Of a DNA stretch of 64,000 nt, positions 20,904 to 32,711 are shown piece after piece. Source of the DNA: Myrica gale (Eukaryota; Streptophyta; Magnoliopsida; Fagales; Myricaceae); contig OZ005613.1 of assembly GCA_963930655.1 (NCBI GenBank), forward strand, positions 8,564,501 to 8,628,500. Reading direction: 5' to 3'. Each line of letters starts with the position of its first letter. Within the stretch, counting starts at the first letter, position 1. The notes beneath the pieces are model-generated. The model searched no databases and was not told the origin of the DNA. It worked only from the letters and a program-made list of their open reading frames with translations. Both the position numbers and the translations under genes were made by a program.

Positions 20904-21388
20904 AATATCATCCTTAGAATTTTCAAAATTTGATGCATGCTAGCATGACCTAATCTTCTATGTCCTAGCCAATTATCATTTACATTGACCACAAGACAAT
21001 TATCCACACAAGCATTTTGATCAACGTCAATCTTATACACATTTGAATTCCTATGGCCAATGAACAATAATTTATCATAAATGACATTTTCAATAAGGCA
21101 TCGAGAAGATTGGAACACAACTCTGTAACCTTTATCACAAAGTTGACTAATACTAAGCAAATTATGCTTCAATTTATCAACTTATAGCACATTTTCAATA
21201 AGAGGAAGAACGTTACCCCCAATATTGCCTATACCAATTATTTTCCCTTTGGAGTTGTCGCCAAATTTTACATTTTCACCTTTGATGGTTGATAGACTTG
21301 AGAATCTTGATGGGTCACTAGTCATGTGTCTTGAACATCCATTATCCAAGAACCAACTATTGCATTTCTTATTTCTTGAATCCAACAA
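20900..21388 (-). pseudogene. SIRE element A protease / GAG-pre-integrase
   Basis: Two minus-strand frames. At 21388-21182 the aspartic protease shows WFLDNGCSRHMT, where plant copia elements have D-S-G; the Ser to Asn change hits the active-site triad. At 21172-20900 the GAG-pre-integrase region shows HNLLSISQLCDKGY and WLGHRRLGHAS. The frames are separated by a stop (near 21180) and overlap the integrase frame out of phase at 20900. Confidence 0.8.
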
Positions 21389-21431
21389 AACAAATTCAAG
21401 ATGAAGCTTTTGGTACCCAAACCTTTTTGGA

Positions 21432-22671
21432 TCATTTTGGGTTAGCTATGTTTCCCTTTGGAACCCATACCTTCCTAAGAGCTTTGCATCCAAATTTCTT
21501 AAGTGGACAATCGAATATTATATGTTCATTCTTGTTGCAAAAGTTGCAAATATGAAAAGATTCATTTGAAAATTTAGCTTTGACAAAGAAATTTTTGAAG
21601 TACTTTTCATTTTGATAAGGCTTGTAGCCTAAACCACTTTTGTCAAAAACACATCTTTGACTATTTAGAATGTTCTCCAACACTTTGCTTCGTTGAGTGA
21701 ACCTTTCAAGAATGGTGTTTTGACAAGTAACCTTATCTTTGAAAGCTTCGTTCTCAATTTCTAAGGTTGAAACTTTTAGTTTCAATTTCTCATTCTCTAG
21801 CTTCAAATTTCCTTGTTCATCCTTTAAGGAATCAAGGTCCCTTATAGCTAGTGAAAGTTTTTTTTCAAAACATTGTATTTGAGTTTAAGCTTTTCAAACG
21901 TAATGTACAACCATCAAAAATATTTTCTAATTCATCATATGAAGGTTTTGAATCTTCAAGATCCGAGAGATATACCTCATCATCTTCTAGTGCCATAGAG
22001 CACATTTTTGCGATTTCTCCCTCATATTCTTCTTCGGAGGAGCTTGAATCTCTATCTTCTCAAGTAGTTTCATAGCTTTCGTTTTGTACTTGAGTAGGGG
22101 CAATCCGCCATAATGTGACCAGGTCTCTTGTACTTGTAGCAAGTGATGTGGTCCTTCTTGTTGTCCACCTTTGAGTATTCCTTCTTTGACTCTTCTCTCT
22201 TGAAATCTTTGAAGTTCTTCCTTGCTTGCTTTCTCTTGAGAAAGTTTATAAAATTTCTAGCCATGAGTGCTATATCTTCGTCTCCACTTTCATCATCATT
22301 TTCTTCTACCTCGACAACGGAGGATTTCAAAGCTATACTTCTCCTTTTTGGACTTTCTTCTTCATGACCCTTCATGGTGATTTCGTGAGTCATGAGAGAT
22401 CCAACAAGCTCTTCCAAAGGCAATTTGGTGAGGTCCTTTGCTTCTTGAATAGTGGTGACTTCGACTTCCCAAGTCTTTGGTAGTGACCTAAGAATTTTCT
22501 CACCAAATCAGAGTTAGTGTACACTTTTCCAAGAGCACTCAAAGCATTTATAATATTCGTAAATCTAGTAAGCATGTCACTAATGTTTTCCTCCGGTTTC
22601 ATTTTAAACAATTCATAGTTATGAACTAGCATGCTTATCTTAGATTCTTTAACTTGGTTTATACCTTCAAT
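21432..22671 (-). pseudogene. SIRE element A gag
   Basis: Gag in several minus-strand pieces: 22671-22390 (Gag core, NYELFKMKPEENISDMLTRF), 22423-22070 (zinc knuckle CYKYKRPGHIMADC, second Cys changed to Tyr) and 21806-21432 (coiled-coil-like KLENEKLKLKVSTLEIENEA and a second zinc-finger-like CNFCNKNEHIIFDC). At least two frameshifts separate them. The Gag frame stops abruptly at 22671, where inverted LTR sequence begins; the missing N-terminal part is found on the other strand at 27314-27478. Confidence 0.75.
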
Positions 22672-23548
22672 AGAATCATGTGTTAAGTTGAGGAGGTCGA
22701 CCGGCTCACGAAGCGGTCGATCAGATTTACGACCGCTTCATGTAGCGGTCGACTGGTAGCATTTATTAAAGATTCGTTAAGCTTCTGACAATATGACCGT
22801 TGTGTAACGGTAACTTGAAGCGGTCGACATAATCGTTTTAACAGATCACTCCTAACGGCTATAAACGGCTATTTTTCTCATGAGGCCTATGTAAAGCCAT
22901 TCTCATGCCTTTGGAATGAAACTCAATCGTCCAAAATCATTTTACAAAGTCTAAGAGTGATAAAAAAACCTTCCAATCCTTATTTAAACATCAATCACAC
23001 ATAATCTTCATTTTCACATCCTAAGAGTTAGTTATTTCTCATTGTAATATCTACTTCATCAAAGGAGTTTTAGAGGGAAATTTTGTTCAACCATATACAT
23101 TACTAAGAGAGTGATTCTCTTGTATCCTTTCGGTGAAGGTTGATCATCGAAAGAAGGAGTTTGAAGAGGTTTGTTCTCAAACTCGTTCTTGAGGCTTGAA
23201 GACGGTTTTCTCAAGCTCAAGTGTAAGGAAACATTCCCTTGGTTGAAGGGACAATAGTGGAGAAATCTCAAGGCTCGGTAAAGGAGCTTGAGGGGTGGAC
23301 GTAGGCGGGCTTGCCGAACCACCTAAAATATTGTTTTTGCTTTCTGCCCTTATCTCCTTTATTTGTGCTACTAGTTTATTGCTTTAAAGTTTTCACTTGT
23401 GCATTTAGATTGCAATACATACTCTTGTGTTTAATCCTTTATTGCAATCAATCCCATTTGTGAAACTTATAGCTAGCTAACACTTTCTTTAGGGTAAATT
23501 TCGAAAAAAGTTTTTAAACTCAATTCACCCCCTCTTGGGTTGCCTTAA
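22672..23548 (+). repeat. Inverted 5' LTR of SIRE element A
   Basis: LTR sequence in plus orientation, nearly the exact complement of 15546-16264, with a GGTCGACC array at 22690-22830 and the U5 box complement (AATTCACCCCCTCTTGGG) at 23521-23540. The LTR 5' start (TGTTGGC) is missing. At the junction with gag, ATCATG is shared by both sequences. The LTR is interrupted at 23549 and resumes at 27245-27258. Confidence 0.75.
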
Positions 23549-26500
23549 TGTCACGCCCCGAACGGCACCCCGCAGGAAACGTGACAGCCGCGAGCTATTC
23601 TCCGGATAGCTCCAGCGTTCTTACTTACTTGCTTACGGCGGAAACATACAAGATCGCGAGGGATTCGAGCTAAATTGTACATAATCAGGGTTCTCATTAA
23701 GTTTTCATACAAAACATATAGAATATTTAGAATTCAATTAGTGACGGATCTCATCGATCAGGTCACCATACTCAAAATAAGAATAACATTCGGGACCTTC
23801 TAAGTCAGGTAGTCCTCCTGACTCTCTTCACCTGTGGCATCTGGAATGACACAATTGTAAAAACGCGTGAGTCAAAAAGACTCAGTAAGGGAAAGAAATA
23901 ACTTGAAATGTGCTCTTGACTCATGCTTGCTTAATCATGAAAGAGAATAAACTTGCTAAGTGATGCACATGCATGTCATGGATATGTACATGCTCTTGCT
24001 TAAATTCGGCCCCAGGCCTTTGAAAATTACTTATTCATACTTGTGCCACTATTGGCCTTTCACAACCATTCCATCTCTTTTACTTGTGGGCTCGCTCCAT
24101 TTAACTCCTGAAGTCAGGGTTGTGCGTTCCCTTGGGAACCGTCTCCGATTTCCCTTGGAGACCTTACATACGGTCAAGTTAGCGCACCTTCTCTCATTTG
24201 TCCTTCAGTGGCTAGACATGACCCTTGGAGGCACCACACCTTCTCAATGTCCTTCAGTGTGGTTTGCACAGCCTCGTGGATTCACCCATCCTTCTCACAT
24301 TTGTCCTTCGGTATGGGAGTCCATCTTGATGGTACGCTACCGACCAGTGCCCCTTATCTTAACTTATAGTTTCATAAAACTTCTCATATTCTTTCCATAA
24401 AATCATTGCATAAAACTTTCTTCTTGAAAAATTCATGCAATGCACATGTCATGTTATGCTTGCTTAAAAATTCATGCTTGTTCATGAAACGATGCAGTGT
24501 GTCATTCCAGTTTTGAAAAGAATACTTACTGTCCACTTACAGTATCTACTTACTCTTGGTCCTCTTTGTTCGTGTATACAGACACGTGGATCGCCTACAA
24601 GCGATTCAAATATTTCTTAGACTTTAAGAAATAGCACGTAATTATTAAATATATAATATACATATATCACTGATATTCTTTTAATCAATTTAAGTATTTT
24701 ATTTACTCATCTAATATTATCTAAACTTAGGTTATTCAATTATTAACCATGTTACAAAATATTTACACCTCTATTCCCGATTAGGGTTTTAATCAATTAA
24801 TAGATTATGGTTAAATCCAATCTCCCATTATTAATGTACTTAAAATCTTCACAAGTGTAATTTACTTAATAAATTCGGCCAAGACCTATTTATTCTAATT
24901 AAATCTTTAGTACATGCTTTCAACACAAGGTTTTGCTAATTCCTTGTAACCCTAGCTTCTAAGTCTTAATATCCTTTAATTCGATTAGCCAATCCTAATC
25001 TCATTTATCCATCTTAATCAATTATATTCCATTTATCACAAACTAGCAATTAGGGTCTCTACAACACTAGGCATTCGGCCAATACCATGTTCTATGTTTC
25101 CTTAGTCAAAATTCATCTCCAATGGTGACCCCTTCCTCCATTCAACAAATTCACAAGTTAGGATCTAAAAATCAAAACACAATACAAGTCATCACTAATA
25201 GCAATATTCGGCCAACTCAAAATATCACAACATCACTAGGTTTTCTTTGGTTCTATCACCTTGCATGCATTCTTTACACATAACACTCATCTACCATGCA
25301 TTAGGTCATAGATCTTGTACATAACATGACCAATGTCCAGATCTAAGCATATACAATCCACTCATGAAAACCTAAGCATACATGGTTCGGCTATACATCA
25401 AAATCCCACATTTTTCATGCTAAATTTATAATATACATCTCCTTTGCATTCATGACCCATCTTGCATGTATTAAATTCATATTTTCATCATATACAACCA
25501 CCAACTCTAGATCTATCATTTAGAAACCTCAACAACACAAGATCTAAAGGAAAACAAACATACCATTCGGCCAAGCACAACCTATGTTAGGTTTAAACCC
25601 TTTTTCTAATATACATTGCTCATCCTTGCATTTTTCCAACATTCAATCTTAGATCTAAAGCATGTATGTCCAGATCTAACACTTGCACATAACCATGTTC
25701 AAAGTCCAACTAAAATATAACATAAAAACTCAAGATCCAACCCCATATGGTTCGGCCAACAATAGGGATGCAAGATCCATATTTACCTTGTTGTTCTTTC
25801 TTCCTCCTCTTTGATCCTTTGAAAGCTTCTCCCCCTTTTTCACCTACTAAGCAACCTAATGCTCTTACTCATTCAGATCTCACCATATCCAAGCATAACA
25901 ACTCAAACCCTAAGATCTAAACACAAGAGAGTTTGACCATCAAGAGGAAAACAAGATCCGGTTTTACCTTAGTGCTTCCTTGTTTTTCCTTTTTCCCTTT
26001 TCCCTTGCACAACACCTCTTGACTTCACCTTCTTCTTCTTCCTTGTCCTCCTTCTTCTCCTACCCGAAATCTCCTTGACAGCAGCTCAATCTCAGCCTTT
26101 TGGGGCCAAGAGGTTCGATTCTCCCTTGGTTCCTCACCTTTCTCTCCCTTTCTCTTGGTTTCGGTTTGACCTTGTGTTTCCCTCTTTCTCTCCCTTTCTC
26201 TTGGCTTGTGTTGGTCGACCAAAGGGTGTCAAATGAGTGAATGAGTGTGTGAGGGTGGTGTTAGGCGTGTAAGGGTTCTCACAAGAGGCAAAAATGAAGT
26301 GAATGTAGCCAAGAATTTCGGCCAAGGGGTTTTCTTTCCTTTTCCATGTCTTTTTTCAGCTTTTCCAATTTTTGTCTCCCTCATGTCTCCATTGCCTTTC
26401 TAGTATAACATTTTGCACCACAAGAATTCAAACCCTAATGCCATTCACGTGTGTCTTCCCCCTCCACATAAATCCAACTTCTAGTTTGAAACTTGTTCCC

Positions 26501-27239
26501 CATTTAGTTAACTTGGTTGAATTCCAACTACCTAGTTTACTTAGTAAAATAAATGAAGTTTAGCAATACTAATCTCATATTATAAACTTGACTTCAAGGC
26601 CCATTGGGCAGCCCAATAAATCCTTAGTCCAAGGCCCAACATTACCACCTAAAGCCCAATTCATAAGCCTAAGGGCGTGGGCCCAATGTCCAACTTTCTT
26701 AAGGCCCAATAGCACCATTACAAGGCCCATTGCCATGGGCTTCATGGCAACCCAATGTCATGCTTTCCCAAGCCCATTTCCATGTTTATTTTGGCAGCCC
26801 ATTAGCATGCCATTATAAGCCCAATATACCCCACATGTTATAAGCCTCATGGCAGCCCAATATCTCACTTCAAAGGCCCATCATCACATGTACTTGGGCA
26901 GCCCATATGTCATCACTTCAAGGCCCAAATACATCTAATAACCGGCCATACATGGGTAGCCCAATGTCAGCCCATTGTTTGAGGTTTCTAAGCCCAACAT
27001 GCAAGTCTTAATAATCTAAAATCATTCATAAGAAAATCCTTCAAAAATTAAAATCAAGAATATTGAAGGAAATTATACAATTAATCTAGCAACATGAAAT
27101 TGGTTACTATAGATTTAAAATCCCATCCATAGCATTTAAAATCATAACATCACATTTTAGAAATTCAAAATAATTATACATGCATTTTCTTAACATAAAA
27201 TCATGCCTTGTCCAAGCAAGGTTTCTTCGGGGTCTTACA
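23549..27239 (+). mobile_element. Solo long LTR, gypsy-like
   Basis: A 3,691-bp LTR with ends TGTCACGCCCCGA and GGGGTCTTACA and exact 5-bp duplications CTTAA (23544-23548 and 27240-27244). It contains no coding domain, so it is a solo LTR left after recombination. A stretch at 24100-24360 is similar in reverse complement to 63630-63900, so the element at 60888-64000 belongs to a related family. Long LTRs with such ends are common in plant gypsy elements, but the lineage cannot be told without an internal region. Confidence 0.85.
26595..27000. repeat. GGCCCA/AGCCCA-rich segment of the LTR
   Basis: Some 18 or more copies of GCCCA, many as GGCCCA or AGCCCAAT, within about 400 bp. GGCCCA (complement TGGGCC) is the core of the plant site II element bound by TCP factors, so the segment could be regulatory. 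The repeats are not in register. Confidence 0.6.
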
Positions 27240-27244
27240 CTTAA

Positions 27245-27271
27245 TCCTAGGAATATCAATTGGTATCAGAG
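27245..27271 (+). other. End of SIRE LTR and primer-binding site
   Basis: The SIRE LTR resumes after the solo LTR and ends GGAATATCA at 27258. After two bases, TGGTATCAGAG at 27261-27271 matches the common plant copia primer-binding site for initiator Met-tRNA. Confidence 0.85.
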
Positions 27272-27313
27272 TTTGGTGCTCACTTTAGCAAGATTTAAAA
27301 ATTTTGAGTTAGA

Positions 27314-27478
27314 ATGACAACTTCAAGTAACAACTCACATGTTCTTTATACCGATGATGACAAAAAGAAAATTTCCACAAATGCTAAGGCTATGAATATT
27401 CTTTATTGTGCATTAGATAGAAATGAATTCAATAGAATATCTACTTGTGATAGTGCAAAGGAAATTTGGCATACTTAA
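27314..27478 (+). pseudogene. SIRE element A gag N-terminal fragment (inverted)
   Basis: A 54-codon plus-strand frame just downstream of the primer-binding site. It starts MTTSSNNSHV and continues DDDKKKISTNAKAMNILYCA, then FNRISTCDSAKEIWHT. The first residues and the later block are far apart in normal SIRE Gag, so an internal deletion is likely. The frame ends where the minus-strand Gag at 22671 would continue (native order AKEIW...THDSIEGINQ), which is the basis for the inversion proposal. Confidence 0.7.
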
Positions 27479-28021
27479 TAGTTTAAGGTGCAATGTGTTG
27501 AACCGCATATAAGTGATGTGTGAAAAATATATTTATCGCCTACAACAATATATATAATTTTTTTAAAAGATTTTGAACAAACAACCTTATAACAGACTTG
27601 TAACATATTAAATTTTCAAAGGCTAATTAACCTTGGGTGGATGCACATGCTTTAGGCCACGTCGCCTGGGTAAAGGCAGACCAAGTTGTCAAATATTGAC
27701 GGAATTCCTAGGGTTCAACTTGCAACCCTGTATTTCTCCCCTCCTCCAAAAATGTTCCTACGAATATTTTCGTAATGTGTCTTAAAATAAATATTAGCTA
27801 CCTTAATAAATGTAAAATAACGCATGTGCCTACCTCCCAATTAAGTTTGCAAACTTGAGGAACCTAGAATTCTTCTCCCTTCTTTCTCTCATTTGTAGTG
27901 TAGGTACATTGGGGTTGATTTTCCTACTCTTAAATCAACGAAAGAGGCAACAACGTATAAATTATATATACTACTAGGGTTTCATACTCTTGTTTTCCAA
28001 TTTAATTATTTTTACTAAAAA
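27479..28021. other. No recognisable feature
   Basis: AT-rich sequence beyond the SIRE element; no gene, repeat end or target duplication could be identified. Confidence 0.4.
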
Positions 28022-28318
28022 TGCTTATTTAATTTGGATAGCGGATTATGCGAAAAGATAAATTGTACAAAATCATGAAAAATGGCGACTGTAATTTAAA
28101 AAAACAAATCTAATATCCCAATGTTGACCATATCTTACATGTAATGAGTAAAGCTAAAGCTAGTCACATCATTTTGTCTACTCACATTATTAAATGACTC
28201 GCGGCAGGCCTTGAAATGTTCGATTTGTCTATTTAAATTACAGTCGTTGCTTAATTTATATGGCGTTGCACAATTTATCTTTTGCATATAATCCTTTTAT
28301 TTTAATTTGGGCTTACAA
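28022..28318. mobile_element. Foldback MITE
   Basis: Inverted arms of about 90 bp (28022-28112 and 28215-28318) share blocks such as AGATAAATTGT and CGACTGTAATTTAAA with their complements. The arms are diverged. The spacer has no open frame. A target duplication was not resolved. Confidence 0.55.
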
Positions 28319-28559
28319 TTTAATTTTCTTGTGTTAACCTATTATTACTAAAGCCCGGAAAACATACTTTTTGCCCTACTATGGTTACTTTATTTAATTT
28401 TCTTAATAAATATAATTTGGACTGTTACAAATGAACAAATCCGAAGGGAAACAAAAAAGACAATGTATAATTATTGCTTGGCGTTGAAAACGGGTAGCAC
28501 TGTAGCTCTTTAATCACTGCCCTGCGCACTACGTACGCGGACCCTTTCTCTGTCTTCAC

Positions 28560-28880
28560 ATATATAGTAGTATAGTACCATACTGCTCGTGGAATAATTG
28601 TTAGACCGATTTTCTCATAAATAAGCAAGCTCCCTCGTCACTCTTCTTCATCTCCACATGCTTTTCATCCGCACTCTCTTCTTCTCTTTAAGGTTAATGG
28701 AGCGACTGCGGGCGTTTTAAGTTCTCTTCGGTTCATTCAGAAGGCATCTGTAAGGAATTGGTAAGCTCTCTGCTGTTAAGGTTGGAGCGATTGCGGACGT
28801 CGACGTTTAAACCTTAGTTCGGTTCATTCAGAAGGCATTTCTATAGGAAAGGTAAGCTCTCTGCTATTCTCTCTCTAATT
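28560..28880 (+). promoter_or_regulatory. Candidate promoter and duplicated 5' leader
   Basis: TATA-like motifs (CATATATAGTA at 28558-28570, CATAAATAAG near 28615) precede a C/T-rich leader. The leader contains an imperfect tandem duplication of about 85-91 bp (28699-28783 and 28784-28870), each copy ending in GGTAAGCTCTCTGCT, a consensus-like splice donor. It looks like the 5' end of a plant transcript with a leader intron, but no coding exon was recognised downstream. It might serve the MATE gene 5 kb away; this is a guess. Confidence 0.3.
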
Positions 28881-30532
28881 GCTTTCAGCTTAGAATACAG
28901 CGGTATATCATTTCCGATATCTAAGCGAATGTTCGAGCTCACTTTATTGTCCTTATTGCCCTCCTTATAACATCTTAGGATGGAATCCAGACCCCTTAAG
29001 TAGCAGCAACTGATCAGAGAGAGATTGTCGCGCAGTACTGAAGCAGCTCGCTTCAAAGAACACTGCTCACAAGATCACAATCTACGTAACAAAGCTTAGG
29101 CAAGACCATTCTCATTAGTTAACTATGAAGACAGATTCTTACTTTCAAAATTAGCCGGGTTTAGTGGGTTTGACAGTACCATTTATAACTACAAAGTAGC
29201 ATATCTCCAAAACATTTCGTGCCGTGTAGATTTCAGTAGACTCCGTAAACCTGCTTAAATATTTCATGCATGTCATTGTACTTGTGTCCCCGCGTGATTA
29301 CTCTTCCTTTTAATTATTTGTTAACAATTTTCCACTAGGTGAGGATCAACCCTTGGGGGTTTCCAGAGGCATTCTCTCAACATTTTCCCACCAAAATTAA
29401 TAATATCAAGAAAAAGATGCTAAAAGTAGGCACGTTTATAGAGAATCAGAGATTATCCGGGCCGGGGATGGGGAGGCATGAAGCCGTCCGTGGAGAGTGA
29501 CGTGTTTTCTCTTTGATCTTAATTCCTAGCCAGACTGCTTCCTCGCCAAACCAATCAACTACCAAAAGAGAGTGCCTGCCCGCTATGTCAACGAAGTTAG
29601 AAAGTTAGTTGCTACGTTTTGATTTTTCTCGCATTTAATGATGATTTTTTCTCTGTCACTTTTCACTTTTTCTTTTTGATTGTGATTTGCTAGTACCCGC
29701 GGCCAAGAGCATATCTTTGACTAGCTAGTTTGCACGTTTTACCTACTTGCAGTACATCATCCACCAACTCAATCTGAGATTGCTCATCTCTCTCTCTCTG
29801 AGTACTATATATATATATAGAGAGAGAGAGATATGTTGCCAAATCTGAAAAAGAGAAAAGCCAGACAAATATCAAACGAACCGACAAACGCAAATTAAGA
29901 GAGTCGAGAGACAGGAAAAGGACAAAAAAAAAAAAGGAAAAGGAGGAGAACAAGATGAAGAGAGATTGCGACGGCACTCTGATCATCAGTAGCTAGGAGA
30001 ACAAGATGAAGAATATTATATCTATACTATACAAACAATATTCCAAAAAAAACAGAACTCTTGATATTTTATTGAAAATAAGGCCGATATACAATTAAGT
30101 ATACTTTGTCAAGCAATGTATATATTGTTCATATAAAGTACCAAAAATTCAAGATTTATCAATGGATCACATGAGATAAATCTATATTTGTACTTAATTT
30201 ATTTCTTATCAAAAAACAAATTAAACACAAATAGAAGGTTTCTTTAATGACTAGGGCATAAATGCATCCCTTTATGAAACTACTTAAACATATCCTTACA
30301 TAAAGTCTTGCGGGAGGATAAAAAAAACTAAAGCCAAGATTTCATATTATTATATGAAAACACTTAAGAGCGTTATATTTTCCTCAAGATTTGCCCATTA
30401 TTCTTTCTTATCCAGGTTTTCACTCATAGCAAGCTATTGCATTTCCCTTTTTCTCCTTGGTTGCATTCCATACTCTAGTAATTATTTTAAGTTTGTTAAG
30501 AACTAAACCCTCCTTTTGAACTCTCTGTAAAC
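28881..30532. other. Mostly featureless; microsatellites
   Basis: No gene recognised. A (TA)n(GA)n microsatellite lies at 29806-29832. The motif GGAGAACAAGATGAAG occurs twice (about 29945 and 29997); between the copies a short frame MKRDCDGTLIISS ends in a stop. It could be the lost start of the MATE gene downstream, but evidence is weak. Confidence 0.35.
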
Positions 30533-31039
30533 ATTACAAGAAAATGAATCCGTTTTGGGTGTCAAAAATATTTGCCAGCAAAAGTTTTAAATTTGTTAGC
30601 AAAAAGTTTTGGGTGTCCAAAAAAAAATGATAGCCAGTTTATCAATGTAAGAGTGTCAAGGAAGATTTTGGGAAACAATTTGTGAGTTTCCACAGGCGAA
30701 AATGTCTAGACGCTTTCAATTTGCCTAATGACGACTTCACTTCCGTCACGCATTATATGTGTGTGTCTGTTCGCATGACCTGTTCGCACATTATGTTTTT
30801 CATGACAATATTGTAGTTCGTCATTAAAGACCGTGCGAACTCCTCTAAAAGCGTGTTCGCACAAATACTGGTACTGTGTCAAAATAAAAATTTGTCACCG
30901 AAAACAATATTGGAACGTTGACCTATACGTGCCGACGTTGTCTAGTTTTCTAACGAAACAGAAAATCGTCAAAGAACAAGGGTGTTTGCACCGTGCAAAA
31001 GAACAATCTACATAAAAAAATTGATCTTCATAATAATAA

Positions 31040-31681
31040 GGGTTAATGAGCATTTTAGTCCCTGGATTTTATACCCATTTTCAAAATGGTTCATAAGTTT
31101 TAAATTTGCTCAAATCAGTCCCCGAGCTATTGTTGTTTGTCGATTTAATCCTTCCGTCCAATTCCGTCCACTACATACACAGTCAGTTAACGGCGGGACA
31201 AGTCACAGCCAATAGTATCTCACCACGTGTACCATTTTTTAAAAAAAAATTACAAAAAACTGTCACGTTGTCATCTGAAAAAAAACCACTGAACAGAGTC
31301 GGGAGCCACCCCGCTAGCTAAGGGAGGGTGGCTCTCGACCACCCCTGTGAACGGGGGTGGCTCGCGGCGAAGGGGAGCCACCCCTGCGAATGGGGGTGGC
31401 TTCTACTACTGCTTGTTCAGTGTGGCGGCTCCCGACTCTGTTCAGTGGGTTTTTTTTAAAGGTGGCAGTGTTTTGTATTTTTTTAAATGGTACACGTGTC
31501 AAGACCCTATTGGCTGTGACGTATCCGTCGTTAGCTGATTGTGCCTGTAGGGGGACAGAATTGGACAGAAGGATTAAATCGACAAACAACAATAACTCAG
31601 GAACTGATTTGAGCAAATTTAAAACTTAAGGACCATTTTGAAAATGGGTATAAAACCCAAGAACAAAATGGTCATTAAGCC
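31040..31681. mobile_element. Mutator-like foldback element, 642 bp
   Basis: It starts GGGTTAATGAGCATTTT and its right-end complement reads GGCTTAATGACCATTTT. Perfect 9-bp duplications TAATAATAA flank it (31031-31039 and 31682-31690), the length typical of Mutator-like elements. The two halves are complementary over roughly 280 bp, including GAACAGAGTCGGGAGCC, leaving a loop of about 80 bp rich in GGGGGTGGCT. No transposase. Transcripts would fold into a long hairpin. Confidence 0.88.
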
Positions 31682-31850
31682 TAATAATAAATAAAATACA
31701 TAATCGAAATAAAGTCTAAAGAAAATCAAGCCAAATCTTAGTTTGGGCCTCAAATGCATTTGTGAGTTGCCTTATGTGCTCCATCATCTATTCATGCATT
31801 TCTTTTTGCATTCGTTGCAGCCTCTATTTTTGCTCCTTTTGTTGCTTCTA

Positions 31851-32160
31851 CTACTGCTCCTCCAAAAACTTATGCTGGTCACGCATCCTCCTCTCCATTT
31901 CTACCTGCTTGATAATTATCTCAAAATATTCCTTCTGCCCAGCCCTTATCTCCTTTATCTCTACTCTAGCTTCCTCTAATCTCCGAGCCAGATCAACAAA
32001 CGACAATGAAGACGATGATCCAACTTGCCATACTGAATGACCTAAATCACGCACATACGCTTTCGTCCCCATGGCCTTGATGAAGATCTACACCTCCATA
32101 AATGACCTTCCCTTAGAATCGTGCTCTAACTGTAGCGCCTCTATCTTTTACTATCAGTTA
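31851..32160 (-). pseudogene. En/Spm-type transposase remnant, C-terminal
   Basis: On the minus strand: EALQLEHDSKGRSFMEV, a stop, then IFIKAMGTKAYVRDLGHSV and a basic coiled-coil-like tail (LARRLEEARVEIKEI). The motif (I)F.K.(M/L)G...YVR.LG is typical of the Ptta/En/Spm plant transposase domain (Transposase_24). One in-frame stop is visible. Assignment is from motif memory. Confidence 0.6.
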
Positions 32161-32522
32161 AGAAGAACAAAGTGAAGTTAATATATTAATTATGTAAATA
32201 TAACTTTATAACTTACAAAAATTTTCCGTACCCTATCTAATGTCTGCACCCCATCCTTATTAGTATTCATTTTTTTTATACAACAATGCATGATTACCCT
32301 GATCAGTTTTTGACGTTTTTTGCGTTAAAAAAAATGAATGTATATTTTAAAGTACCTTAAATATGTTTTTAAGTAACAATGTTCTATTTCTTAATCGATA
32401 AAACACTTAGATTTTTGAGTTCATTAGCATCATAGCTAGTTTGCGCTGGAAAGACCCTGAGAGCACGAAGTGTGAGTAACCGTCCTCTTAGTCCTTTTTT
32501 GGAGGTTAATTTCACTTCTACT

Positions 32523-32711
32523 CTACAATGTATATATATCTATCGTGCCACAAATGAAAAATATTAGATTAAACATTTTTACCTGAAATTCTTCACTAGC
32601 AAAAAGGTCACAAATGAGGCCCAATCTTCCTTGTTCATGTTGGGTACGGATGTTCTGCCGCATCTTCTTTGATAAAAACCAATGAGTAGTACATTCATCA
32701 AAACATAGCAT
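32523..32711 (-). pseudogene. En/Spm-type transposase remnant, upstream part
   Basis: The frame includes KKMRQNIRTQHEQGRLGL, recalling the KN(R/K)..R....H..G..SF segment just upstream of the motif at 31851-32160. Exon-like spacing supports a shared origin. Weak by itself. Confidence 0.4.

Larger units (their letters stand above)
15546..27478 (-). mobile_element. SIRE-type Ty1/copia element A (rearranged)
   Basis: A long copia element, mainly on the minus strand: 3' LTR 15546-16264, an extra ORF (16595-19225, interrupted), RNase H remnant, integrase, protease and gag (19736-22671). The 5' LTR and the gag start lie in the opposite orientation at 22672-27478, which suggests an inversion. The U5 box (CAACCCAAGAGGGGGGTGAA), a Met-tRNA-type primer site (TGGTATCAGAG) and an extra 3' ORF point to the SIRE/Maximus lineage. 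The RT domain is deleted and several frames are broken. Two solo LTRs are nested inside (17190-18591 and 23549-27239). Confidence 0.75.
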
